Shown: positions 27,982 through 35,993 of the stretch, piece after piece
How positions within the stretch are numbered: position 1 is the stretch's first letter
Layout of the letters: every line of letters starts with the position of its first letter
From: JASHPR01 sp963739645
GTDB lineage: Bacteria > Actinomycetota > Actinomycetes > Streptosporangiales > Streptosporangiaceae
DNA length: 64,000 nucleotides
Assembly: GCA_963739645.1 (NCBI GenBank)
Contig: CAVUBM010000104.1
Coordinates: forward strand, 62,001-126,000
Direction of reading: 5' to 3'
Program-made: the position numbers and the translations under genes
The notes under the pieces: generated by a model
Told to the model about the DNA's origin: nothing
The model's database searches: none
What the model saw: only the letters and a program-made list of their open reading frames with translations

Positions 27982-28245
27982 TCACCCGGATTCGGCAACT
28001 ACGAGGAAGAAGGGGTGAGAATCGTCGGGGTGTAGCTGAGGTCGGAAGCCGCCGGTTCCGAGTAGGGATCGGGCGATGTAGTTGGTGAGGTTGCGGAAGC
28101 CGAGGGCGGATCCGCAGAGGTGCCCGAGGCGGCCGTTGATCGCTTCGGTGGGTCCGTTGCTGGTGCCGGACCGGTCGAAGTAGGCCAGCACGTCGACTGC
28201 ACGCTTGGTCAGGGTCCGTCCGAGCCAACCGCCGGATCACGGTGT
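27982..28245 (-). pseudogene. ISL3-family transposase, C-terminal fragment
   Basis: LGRTLTKRAVDVLAYFDRSG, then TSNGPTEAINGRLGHLCGSA and LGFRNLTNYIARSLL, is the diagnostic C-terminus of ISL3 transposases (the usual form has NGRLEHLRGSALGFRN). The rest of the transposase is missing. The remnant lies between the IS4 element and the phosphotransferase gene. Confidence 0.8.
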
Positions 28246-28285
28246 CGCGGGCGACGCCCTCGCAGCCGCAGCGGACCGGCGACAG

Positions 28286-29230
28286 TTAGCGAAGCGCGTT
28301 CAGCTCGTCGAGGGCGCGATGGCCGCGCTTGACCACCCCTGCAACGACATCGTGGCGCCCGAGACGGATGGGCAACTCGAGCTGCAGGAGGATCTGTGTC
28401 GCTGCGAGCACCGCCGCCCCCTCCCAGCCGACCAGGACGAGGATTCTCGTCCACAGCCGCCTTCGGACACCGTCCAGCAGCGGATCCTGGAAGGTGTACC
28501 ACACGAGGGTGGTGAGATCAGTCGCCCGCGTGCCGCTACCTGCGTTCCCGATATCCACGACCGCCACCACCGCTCCGTCACGGACCAGGACATTGCTGGG
28601 GGTTGAGAGATCGGCATGGACCATGTCCGGTGCCTCTCGTGGTGGTGGGACGTCGGCACACACGAGCCGCAGGCGCTCGACCAAGGCCGACACCACGGAG
28701 GAATACCCCGAGAGCCTGGCCACGGACTGGCGGAGACGCGACTGCTCCGGCGTCTCGTTGAAATCCAGCCCGGCGACAGCCGATTCCTGACCGGTGGCGA
28801 CCCGCCAGGCGTACGACCAGTGGTCGTAGGGCTCGGAGGCTTGGCCAGCCTGGAGTTCGATGATCTCCATCAGCTGCTCAACGAGGGACGGGGTCAGCTC
28901 TGGCACGGGAGCCGCGTCAACGAAGTCCATCAGATGCCATACATGAGTGGCTGTGGCCCCCACTCCGAGCCAGGCCGGGGTGGGATAGCCGCGCCTGCGC
29001 ATGTGCTCGACCACTCTCTGGGCTCGCAACGTCTCGTCCAGGTGGTTGGGGTGTGCCCGGGGCACTGCTTTGAGCACTGCATCTGCCCTTCCGGCCAACT
29101 GGACGCGGATGGCACCCGCATTGACGCCTCCGGGTAGGCGACTGAGAAGAGTGACCTCTGCCCCGACCACGCTGGCCACGTCGTCCAGGACCTCGGCCGG
29201 CAGCCCTTCGGGATGGGTGCCCTGGTTCAT
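28286..29230 (-). CDS. aminoglycoside-phosphotransferase-family kinase
   Basis: 314 residues from ATG 29230, with GGGAGGA five bases upstream. It has the APH/choline-kinase fold. The catalytic loop is MVHADLSTPSNVLVRDG (HxDxxxxN) and the metal-binding segment is VAVVDIGNAG, where the second acidic residue of the usual DxD is Gly. The N-lobe has LSRLPGGVNAGAIRVQL and VLKAVPRA. Substrates in this family range from aminoglycosides and macrolides to homoserine and choline; none can be chosen here. It is cargo within the integrative element, between the ISL3 scrap and the IS110 element. Confidence 0.85.
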   Translation of the reverse strand: MNQGTHPEGLPAEVLDDVASVVGAEVTLLSRLPGGVNAGAIRVQLAGRADAVLKAVPRAHPNHLDETLRAQRVVEHMRRRGYPTPAWLGVGATATHVWHLMDFVDAAPVPELTPSLVEQLMEIIELQAGQASEPYDHWSYAWRVATGQESAVAGLDFNETPEQSRLRQSVARLSGYSSVVSALVERLRLVCADVPPPREAPDMVHADLSTPSNVLVRDGAVVAVVDIGNAGSGTRATDLTTLVWYTFQDPLLDGVRRRLWTRILVLVGWEGAAVLAATQILLQLELPIRLGRHDVVAGVVKRGHRALDELNALR

Positions 29231-29459
29231 GCTGTCCTCCCAAATCCGGCCGGTCAGCGTATGCGAGCTGCTGGTCTTGCGGTTTCCAGGCTTGGCCGAC
29301 CGCTTCGGCGGCCGGGGTGGACCGGGCACGGCACCATTTCCGCGGGGCAAGCGATCCGGGCCGCCGCCCCCGCGTGCCATTAGCGTGCCTGTGAGTCTTG
29401 GCATGTCGGTACCGGCCGTGATGGCTGGGGCAGGCCAGGGTTGGTGCCTGGTGGCGCCG

Positions 29460-29665
29460 GGTGACTCCTTGCGTGCCCGACCGCCTTTGCGGGTGTGTCT
29501 TGCTAGTGACATGTCCCTGGTGCTGCCAGCACCGGCCTGGCCACCCTCGACTGGCCTGATCAGGAGCTTGTCCGGCCCGTGAGGGCCGTGACTCATCACA
29601 GGATTGCCGCGGGAGTTTCCCTCCAGGCCGGTGCCGCTGTTCCAGCATCGCACCGGAGGAGGAAA
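29460..29665 (+). ncRNA. structured leader upstream of the IS110 transposase, candidate bridge RNA
   Basis: The non-coding stretch before the recombinase gene folds into several strong hairpins: GGTGCTG-C-CAGCACC (29519..29533), CCTGATCAGG (29555..29564), CGGCCC-GTGA-GGGCCG with a GNRA tetraloop (29573..29588), and CCGGTGC/GCACCGG (29628..29634 with 29650..29656) just before the ribosome site. IS110-group elements encode a bridge RNA in the non-coding end upstream of the recombinase. The RNA limits and its guide loops are not determined here. Confidence 0.5.
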
Positions 29666-29669
29666 CGCA

Positions 29670-30725
29670 GTGAGCAGAACCGATGAGGCCGATCTGATCG
29701 TGGGCGTGGACACGCATCTGGACACCCATACCGCGGCGATCTGCGACGCGCGCGGCCGCGTGCTGTCCCAGGTGCAGGTGCCCGCCACCGCCGCGGGCTA
29801 TGTGCAGCTGCTGGCCCGGGTCCGGTCGGCAGCGGGTGACCGGCAGGTCGCCTGGGCGGTGGAGGGGACACGGCACTACGGGCTGGGCCTGGCCCGTCAC
29901 CTGGCCAGCGCGGGCGAGCAGGTAGCAGAGATCGACAGCGGCCGCCACCTCGGCAAGCGCCGCGCGGGCAAGAGCGATGCGATCGACGCCGTCCGGGCGG
30001 CGCGGGAGCTGCTGGCCCGGCCGCACCCGGCGCAGCTGCGCGCCGACGGGGACCGGGAGGCGCTGCGGCTGCTGATGACCGGCCGGGACCACGCCGTACA
30101 GTCCTGCAAGACCGCCCGCACCGCGCTGGCCGCGATCCTGGTCACCGCGCCAGCGCCGCTGCGCGAACGCCTCCGCCACCTGCCCCGCGAACGGCGGGCC
30201 CGCGAGTGCGCCGCGCTGACCTGCCCGCCAGACGCCGACCGGCAGACCCAGGTCTTGCACCAGACCTTGATCCGGCTCGGCCACCGGATCGGCGCCCTCG
30301 CCGAGATCGCCGCCGATCTGGAAGCACAGATCACCGGCATCGTCGAGGAGATGGCTCCCGGCCTGGTCGCCGCCGAACCTGGCCTTGGCGCGCTCAGCGC
30401 CGCCCAGATCCTGCTGTCGTGGTCGCACGCCGGGCGGATCCGCAGCGAAGCAGCGTTCGCCATGCTGTCGGGCACCGCGCCAGTCCCGGTGTCCTCCGGC
30501 CGCACTGACCGGCACCGGCCCAGCCGGCTCGGCGACCGCCAGCTCAACCGCGCCCTGCACACCGTCGCCGTCACCCGGATGCGCTGTCACCCCGCGACCC
30601 TTGCCTACGCGCACCGCCGCCGAGCCGAAGGCAAAACCGACCGCGAGATCCGCCGCTGCATCAAGCGCTACCTCGCCCGCCACCTCTACCGCGCCCTCAA
30701 CAGCCAAATCCAGCGAACAACTTGA
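29670..30725 (+). CDS. IS110-family transposase (DEDD recombinase)
   Basis: 351 residues from GTG 29670, with GGAGGAGGA ending 6 bases upstream. The RuvC-like N-terminal domain shows VGVDTHLDTHTAA (D14), the Glu in AVEGTRHYGLG and GKSDAIDA near the third and fourth acidic residues. The C-terminal transposase_20 domain has EPGLGALSAAQILLSWSHAG and the Ser-containing stretch SGTAPVPVSSGR, where the nucleophilic serine lies. It has no stop or shift, so the element may be mobile. The exact element ends were not identified. Confidence 0.92.
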   Translation: MSRTDEADLIVGVDTHLDTHTAAICDARGRVLSQVQVPATAAGYVQLLARVRSAAGDRQVAWAVEGTRHYGLGLARHLASAGEQVAEIDSGRHLGKRRAGKSDAIDAVRAARELLARPHPAQLRADGDREALRLLMTGRDHAVQSCKTARTALAAILVTAPAPLRERLRHLPRERRARECAALTCPPDADRQTQVLHQTLIRLGHRIGALAEIAADLEAQITGIVEEMAPGLVAAEPGLGALSAAQILLSWSHAGRIRSEAAFAMLSGTAPVPVSSGRTDRHRPSRLGDRQLNRALHTVAVTRMRCHPATLAYAHRRRAEGKTDREIRRCIKRYLARHLYRALNSQIQRTT

Positions 30726-30849
30726 CGAACATAGGAGCGTCATTAGGCTCAGTCAACTGCGATCACTCGCGGACACTGTCCGAGGCCCAGACGCCCAGGT
30801 CCGCACTGACTAAGCAGGTCGAGAAGGCGATTTGCAAGCAGGTGTTCGA

Positions 30850-30870
30850 CTGTAGCCACACTGTTGCCAA
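30850..30870 (+). repeat. end-proximal direct repeat, right copy (candidate Int arm site)
   Basis: CTGTAGCCACACTGTTGCCAA, partner of 22586..22607. It lies 92 bases inside the right att copy and in the same orientation as the left one. Confidence 0.5.
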
Positions 30871-30962
30871 GCCGCTAGACAACGTTTGTCACGCGCCGAC
30901 AACCCTGGAACATCGGCCCAGAGCGCCGACACGCCTGGACGATCCTGGACAGCTTGCCCAGA

Positions 30963-31007
30963 ACTACGGATCAGAAGGTTGGGGGTTCGAGTCCCTCCGA
31001 GCGCGCC
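30963..31007 (+). repeat. att direct repeat, distal copy (45 bp)
   Basis: Identical over 45 bases to the 3' half of tRNA-Arg at 22503..22547. It lacks the 5' half of the tRNA, so it is an attachment-site scar and not a tRNA gene. It closes the 8.46-kb element. Confidence 0.92.
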
Positions 31008-31388
31008 ACCGAAACCCCAGGTCACAGACCTGACACCTCATCCGTTGACCTCGGCCAGGTCGCCACTGGCCTTATTTTGCCCTTACCGGCTTTCGCTGCC
31101 GCGCCCAACCGGCAGCACGCCATAGACGCGCTGTGTAGGCACTCACCTGTGACGGGCCAGGTGAGACAGCCAGGTTCACGATCTTTGCAAGCAGGGGCCC
31201 GGCCTGCTCTGCTGAGATTGTGCTGCTCGCAGGTGATGGTGGCGGTGGTTGTCTGGCTGGATGATGCTGGGCTGAGCGCCTGCCGCGCTGGCGGGCAGGC
31301 TTGCGCTGGTGTATGCAGGGTTGCGGGAACGGGAACTGTCAGCGAATGGCTGAGGCCGCGAAGGTCACCGTTCACCCGGGAGGACAGC

Positions 31389-32885
31389 ATGGCTGGGCGG
31401 AGCATGACGACGACCACACGGCCCGCCGGAACCAGGCTGGCTGAAGCTGACGGCGCGCCGTTCGCGTCGTCGTGGCGGCGATCGCATCTGACGGTGGACC
31501 AGCGGGTGGCCAGGGGGCGGGCGGCCCGCCGGGAGGCGCCTAGATCGGAGCATGGCCGGTGGGAAGCGGCGGCGGACCGCCCGGATCCGGTCGCGCTGCT
31601 GGAGGAGCAGGCCGCCACCCGGGTGCCGGAGCTGGTGCCGATCCGGTATGGGCGGATGCTGGTCTCGCCGTTCACCTTCTACCGGGGCGCGGCGGCGATC
31701 ATGGCGGCCGACCTGGTGGCCACGCCGGTGTCGGGGATCACCGTGCAGCTGTGCGGGGATGCGCACCTGTCGAACTTCGGCGTGTTCGCGACCCCGGAGC
31801 GGCAGCTGATCTTCGACATCAACGATTTCGATGAGACCCTGCCCGGCCCGTGGGAATGGGACGTCAAGCGGATGGCGGCCAGCTTTGAGATTATGGGCCG
31901 CTTCCGCGGCTTTTCCCCCGACAACCGGCATATGATCGTCAGCGCCGGGGTGCGTGAGTACCGGGAGCGGATGCGCCGGGCCGCCGGAATGTCGACGCTG
32001 GACGCGTGGTATGACCAGCTGGAAGCCGGGGTGCTGCTGAACCTGGTCCGCCAGCAAGTCCACGTCAAGCAGCTGGACAAAAAGTCAGCCCGGCGGGCGG
32101 AAAAGCATGTGGCCCAAGCCTACGCCAGCGACAGCGCCCGGGTCCTCGCCAAACGGGCGGCCGAGATAGACGGCGGGCTGCGGATCGTCGCCGACCCGCC
32201 GCTGATCACCCCGATCGAGGACCTGATCGTGCCCGGGACCGGGTGGGAGGACCCGGCGCCGCTGATCAAGAAACTGCTCGCCTCCTACCGGCGCACCCTC
32301 GGGCACCAGGGTCACCCGCTGGAGGAGTTCCGCTACGTCCACGCCGCGCGCAAGGTGGTCGGCGTGGGCAGCGTCGGCACCCGCTGCTACATCCTGCTGC
32401 TGACCGGCCGCGACGAGGATGACCCGCTGTTCTTGCAGGTGAAAGAGGCACAAGCCTCGGTGCTGGAACCGTATTCGGGCCGCAGCACCTACCCCCACCA
32501 CGGCCAGCGGGTGGTGATGGGCCAGCGGCTGATGCAGGCATCCACCGACATCTTCCTGGGCTGGCAGCGGATCAAGGGCCTGGACGGGGTGACCCGGGAC
32601 TATTACGTGCGCCAGTTCCACGACTGGAAAGGTGGCGCGGACGTGGAAAGGCTGCCCATGCCCGGCGCCGCACCATATGCGCGGTTTTGCGGAGCAACCC
32701 TGGCCCGGGCGCACGCCCGCTGGGGCGACCGGATCGCGATCGCCTCCTACCTCGGCCAGGGCGACATGTTCGACCGGGCCGTGGCCGACTTCTCCGCCGC
32801 CTACGCCGACCAGAACGAACGCGACTACCAAGCCTTCACCAAGGCCGTGAACTGCGGACGGCTGGTCGCCCAAACCGGCGTATAG
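31389..32885 (+). CDS. DUF2252 family protein (kinase-like fold)
   Basis: 498 residues from ATG 31389, preceded by GGGAGGACAGC, the same 11 bases that precede the phosphotransferase start at 29230. DUF2252 hallmarks: PIRYGRMLVSPFTFYRGAAA, VQLCGDAHLSNFGVF, IFDINDFDETLPGPWEWDVK and the late YYVRQFHDWKGG. The GDAHLSNFG and DINDFDE motifs resemble the catalytic and metal loops of APH-like kinases, so a phosphotransfer role is suspected, but the family is uncharacterised to my knowledge. It lies between the right att copy and a third decayed att copy. Confidence 0.88.
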   Translation: MAGRSMTTTTRPAGTRLAEADGAPFASSWRRSHLTVDQRVARGRAARREAPRSEHGRWEAAADRPDPVALLEEQAATRVPELVPIRYGRMLVSPFTFYRGAAAIMAADLVATPVSGITVQLCGDAHLSNFGVFATPERQLIFDINDFDETLPGPWEWDVKRMAASFEIMGRFRGFSPDNRHMIVSAGVREYRERMRRAAGMSTLDAWYDQLEAGVLLNLVRQQVHVKQLDKKSARRAEKHVAQAYASDSARVLAKRAAEIDGGLRIVADPPLITPIEDLIVPGTGWEDPAPLIKKLLASYRRTLGHQGHPLEEFRYVHAARKVVGVGSVGTRCYILLLTGRDEDDPLFLQVKEAQASVLEPYSGRSTYPHHGQRVVMGQRLMQASTDIFLGWQRIKGLDGVTRDYYVRQFHDWKGGADVERLPMPGAAPYARFCGATLARAHARWGDRIAIASYLGQGDMFDRAVADFSAAYADQNERDYQAFTKAVNCGRLVAQTGV

Positions 32886-33398
32886 GCGACCCTGGCCGTG
32901 CGGACCACGGCGCAAGGGGAAGCCAGCTGACTTCCCAGACGCGGGCCGCCGGGAGCCAACGTGGGAGCCACCCGGGCGCACGACTTTCCACGCGAGGTGA
33001 ACAGGTACGGACAGGCGAGATGTGATCATGCCAGCGGGCAGCTATATGGTCGTCTCCGGGCAGTCTCTCGTGGCCGCCGTCAAGCCGGTGCTGGCCTTAT
33101 TTTGGTCTCACGGTAACGCCAAACGGCGACAACTGCTACGCACTGCTGAGCAACGTCCCAGCAGGTCAACTACGGATTCGCTGGCCATGGGAACGCCCGC
33201 AGATCTCTACGAATCAGAAGGTTGGGGTTCGAGTCCCTCCGAGCGACACCTCCGAGCGCGCCAACGTCTTCCAAGCTCAGCGCGTCGAGCCTTCCGAGGG
33301 TGTCGTCTGGCCGCATTCTGGCCGCATCAGTCATCCCGGCAACTCGGCCGGGGTGGCCGGATGATCATGGCCGCTCGGCTGCGAACGTAGGGGCAGCG
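32886..33398. other. accessory intergenic region with a decayed att copy
   Basis: No convincing gene. It contains the repeated CTGGCCTTATTTT stretch (33091..33103) and the degenerate tRNA-Arg-like sequence at 33206..33263. The remainder shows nothing I can assign. Confidence 0.5.
33206..33263 (+). repeat. third, decayed att-like copy of the tRNA-Arg 3' half
   Basis: GAATCAGAAGGTTGGGG, then TTCGAGTCCCTCCGAGCG, matches the att repeat with one G missing and an altered start. A short partial duplication (CCTCCGAGCGCGCC) follows at 33250..33263. It suggests an older insertion or a second element boundary enclosing DUF2252. Confidence 0.75.
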
Positions 33399-34328
33399 TT
33401 ACACGGCATCGTGCGAAGGCCAGGGCGGACCCTCTCGCAGGGCGTTGAGGAATGCCACTCCGGATTGTCTCCCGCTCGGGTGCTGGTCGTCGCGACTCCA
33501 GCGATGCGCTGCGATCATCGCCAATACGACCCCCCGGAACTCGCCGACCAGTGCTTGGTCCGCGTCCGGATAGCACTCGCTGACCTCTTTGGGGACCCAA
33601 GCAAGGTCGAATTCGACGGGGCCATGGACAGAATCCTCGAAGTCCATGAAAAGCGGCCCGTTCTTCGTCTTGAGCACGTTCCCCGGGTGCGGCTCGCCGT
33701 GCAGGATCTGCTCGGCCGCGCGCCGGTTGACAATCGTTTCGCTCAGATCTCGCAGCGTGCTGGCGAGAAGCGCCCGATCGGTCCCGGCGAGATCGGGAGT
33801 GACGTCACGGCTCGCAACGTCTTGTTGAGTCGCCGCCACGCGATCCATGAAGTGCGGCGTCGGGACGTCGATCTGCCGCAGGCCAGCATGAAGACACTCG
33901 AGCACCTGCGCGTAGTCGGCCGACGGAAGCATTCGGCGAACAGGTGCAAAGTAGGTCCACATGGTGATGGCAAAGCCATCATGCACAAAGACGCGTGGCT
34001 CGACTCGAGGGTCGAGTTCAGCAACCGGGCTGTCGTTCTCTGCGAGCCGTTTCACAACTTCAACTTCCGTCGCCAACCTCGCTTGATACGCCTCCCCGCT
34101 GAGCCAACTCGCCCTGGCAGTCACGGGTGCCAGAGCCTCTGGAGGCGTGACCCGCGCAATGACATCGCATGGCATCAGGCGGACGACAAGGCGGTTGGAG
34201 TCGTTGAGAACGACCGTGGCGTCGACCGGCAAGTCGAACGTCGAGGCAGTCGACCTCGCTGCAGCCACCGCACGCTGCGCTGCCGATGCTTGCACCTCCG
34301 TGTGCCCTCCTCCACGCGGGACCCGCAC
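33399..34328 (-). CDS. aminoglycoside-phosphotransferase-family protein
   Basis: 309 residues of APH-like fold. The catalytic loop is ILHGEPHPGNVLKTKNG (H-x-E-x4-N, Glu where Asp is usual) and the metal segment is PLFMDFEDSVHGPVEFD. The N-lobe has LVVRLMPCDVIARVT. It differs from the kinase at 28286 in every motif, so it is not a duplicate. The Glu-for-Asp change at the catalytic base may affect activity, but such variants exist in this family. The substrate is unknown. Confidence 0.82.
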   Translation of the reverse strand: MRVPRGGGHTEVQASAAQRAVAAARSTASTFDLPVDATVVLNDSNRLVVRLMPCDVIARVTPPEALAPVTARASWLSGEAYQARLATEVEVVKRLAENDSPVAELDPRVEPRVFVHDGFAITMWTYFAPVRRMLPSADYAQVLECLHAGLRQIDVPTPHFMDRVAATQQDVASRDVTPDLAGTDRALLASTLRDLSETIVNRRAAEQILHGEPHPGNVLKTKNGPLFMDFEDSVHGPVEFDLAWVPKEVSECYPDADQALVGEFRGVVLAMIAAHRWSRDDQHPSGRQSGVAFLNALREGPPWPSHDAV

Positions 34329-34460
34329 GGCTGCATAACGCTACACCGTCGGCGACGCAGCGCCGCGTCCGTGATCAACTGGCCGCCGCTGGGGTCACCA
34401 TCTGATAAGGAAGAGGTCCGCCAGCTTCGGCCCGCTCCTGCTTGGTCAGGTCCCTAGCGC

Positions 34461-34646
34461 CTAGGAGCCCTTACTGCGATAGCGCCTCTTTGCTTCAGCC
34501 ATGCTTAGCCCCTCGTATGGGCAGTCCGGCTCATGTTCGGACCACCCGTAGCATTCAGGACATTCGTCCGGTGGACGCGCCATGCTTGGCCGTGGCATGT
34601 CCCAGTCAGCCGGACGCCGTGGTGGACCCTCGTGATCGGCCGTCAT
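34461..34646 (-). CDS. small Cys-containing hypothetical protein
   Basis: 61 residues, starting MTADHEGPPRRPADWDMPRP. It has a compact CPECYGWSEHEPDCPYEG motif (C-x2-C-x9-C) that could bind zinc, then a basic tail, MAEAKRRYRSKGS. GGGGAG lies about 8 bases before the ATG. Its start overlaps the 3' end of the upstream membrane-protein gene by about 40 bases, suggesting cotranscription. No known family. Confidence 0.6.
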   Translation of the reverse strand: MTADHEGPPRRPADWDMPRPSMARPPDECPECYGWSEHEPDCPYEGLSMAEAKRRYRSKGS

Positions 34647-35238
34647 TTCCTGCTCCCCTCAACTCTGACTTCCCATGACTGCGATCCTCTGCCGAACGTC
34701 GCAACGAAGATATGGCTATCCAGGATGCCTCACCAGCGCAAGCAGCGAACGCGACACCGCTGGCGACCCAGCGAAGGAGTCCTTGTATACCTGCGGAGTG
34801 GTGAGGCGGTATGGCCAGCGCCAAGGCAGCCAGCAGCGCGAGAATGCCGATGTCATAAGTAATACGCGCCCATTTAACCCAGACCTTCCAGCGGCCGAAT
34901 GCCAAATCCTGCTCTGCACGTAGCCGTACCTCGCGGGGTGAGTCTTCTTCAACGTCTGGCCACCATGCGAGCACGTCAGCCGCTGACCAGATGTACTGGC
35001 GTGCATTGAACGAGCACTGCACGGCCCCAACGAGCATGGTGGCGGCGATAACCAGGCCAAGTATCGCTGCGCCTGGCCATAGAAAGTTCCCCGCATCATC
35101 TCCGATGACGATGACTGAGGCGAGACTGAAGCCAGCAAGCAGCGGCGCGGCGACTGAGCCAAGCGAGTCCATCGCGGGCGCGTAACCGAGCGGTGTCGGC
35201 TTACGCCACTTGGGCCGTACAAACGCCGGAGGTTCCAC
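34606..35238 (-). CDS. membrane protein of unknown function
   Basis: 210 residues with four hydrophobic segments: near AAPLLAGFSLASVIVIG, AAILGLVIAATMLVGAVQ, ITYDIGILALLAALALA and LLRWVASGVAFAACAG. The loop between the second and third pairs is long and charged (DVEEDSPREVRLRAEQDLAF). It is encoded just before the small Cys protein at 34461. The layout of helix pair, charged loop, helix pair is common in actinobacterial proteins of unknown function. No transport motif is seen. Confidence 0.7.
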   Translation of the reverse strand: MEPPAFVRPKWRKPTPLGYAPAMDSLGSVAAPLLAGFSLASVIVIGDDAGNFLWPGAAILGLVIAATMLVGAVQCSFNARQYIWSAADVLAWWPDVEEDSPREVRLRAEQDLAFGRWKVWVKWARITYDIGILALLAALALAIPPHHSAGIQGLLRWVASGVAFAACAGEASWIAISSLRRSAEDRSHGKSELRGAGNDGRSRGSTTASG

Positions 35239-35593
35239 GCGCCCCCTTCGCTAGGTTCACTGGGGTAGATCTAAGACTGGCATCGAAAGGTGCGCTGGTG
35301 AAGTGCTGGGAGGCCGGGGGAAGTGCGGGGCTTGCGCTGGTCAGATAACCGTGCCCGCTGCGTGCCCGATCGGGTGGTGATCAGCGGTGCTTCACGGTCG
35401 TTCGCGGACATGCTGTGCCGAGACTCGCCTGGGACAAGCCTGCTCAAGCAGGTAACTCCACGTTCTTTGCAAGCAAGCGGTCACGACGGTGCAGATCGTC
35501 GTGGACGCGCGACCGCGCCGCCATCGGGTGGCATGATCTACGAGGGCGCGCTTGTAGGATCCAGGGCTCTGGTGGCAAGGGGAGGTCATTGCG
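35239..35593. other. intergenic region, nothing assigned
   Basis: 355 bases without a supported gene. The only clear element is the GGGGAGG ribosome site (35579..35585) of the following gene. A frame at 35323..35601 has no family signal or good start. Confidence 0.5.
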
Positions 35594-35941
35594 ATGGATG
35601 ACGAGGCACGCGGCACCATTGAGAGGTTCCACGAGGCATTCAACAGCCGGGACCTCACCGCCCTGAGTGACTTGATCACCGACGACTGCGTGTTTGAGGC
35701 CACTAGCCCGGCGCCCGATGGAACCCGGCACGTTGGGCGGCAGGCGGTGCTTGAGGCATGGCGGGGTTTCTTCACGGACTCGCCAGCCTCACATTTTGAG
35801 GTGGAGGAGATGTTCGGCGCGGGTGATCGGGTCACTGTTCGGTGGCTCTACAGCTGGGAGGGCGGGCATGTCCGCGGTGCTGACCTGGTGCGGGTTCGGG
35901 CCGGGCGGGTAGCGGAGAGCCTGGCCTACGTCAAGGGCTAA
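35594..35941 (+). CDS. SnoaL-like nuclear transport factor 2 family protein
   Basis: 115 residues of the SnoaL_2/NTF2 fold: RGTIERFHEAFNSRDLTALS, LITDDCVFEATSPAPDGTRH, VGRQAVLEAWRGFF, GDRVTVRWLYSWEGGHVRG and LVRVRAGRVAESLAYVKG. The C-terminal pattern is typical of ketosteroid-isomerase-like proteins. GGGGAGG lies 8 bases before ATG 35594. The substrate is unknown. It is unrelated in detail to the SnoaL-like protein at 21950. Confidence 0.85.
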   Translation: MDDEARGTIERFHEAFNSRDLTALSDLITDDCVFEATSPAPDGTRHVGRQAVLEAWRGFFTDSPASHFEVEEMFGAGDRVTVRWLYSWEGGHVRGADLVRVRAGRVAESLAYVKG

Positions 35942-35993
35942 CCGAGTAAGGCGCGTCGGAGGAGCCCGAGTCGCAAGCGGCGGGTTTTTCGCC

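Larger units (their letters stand above)
30726..31388. other. right end of the integrative element and flank, no gene seen
   Basis: No supported reading frame. It holds the right end-proximal repeat (30850..30870) and the right att copy (30963..31007). Between them are several CCTGGA/CCAGAGCG-type short repeats. After the att copy, a CTGGCCTTATTTT stretch (31066..31078) recurs at 33091..33103. The ribosome site GGGAGGA for DUF2252 lies at 31378..31384. Confidence 0.6.

Noticed and set aside
30963..31007. A second tRNA-Arg gene
   Set aside because: Only the half from the anticodon loop to the 3' end is present. There is no 5' acceptor strand or D-arm, so it is an att scar.
35323..35601. 92-codon plus-strand frame upstream of the SnoaL-like gene
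   Set aside because: No ribosome site, no family signal, and its end overlaps the real ribosome site and start of the next gene.
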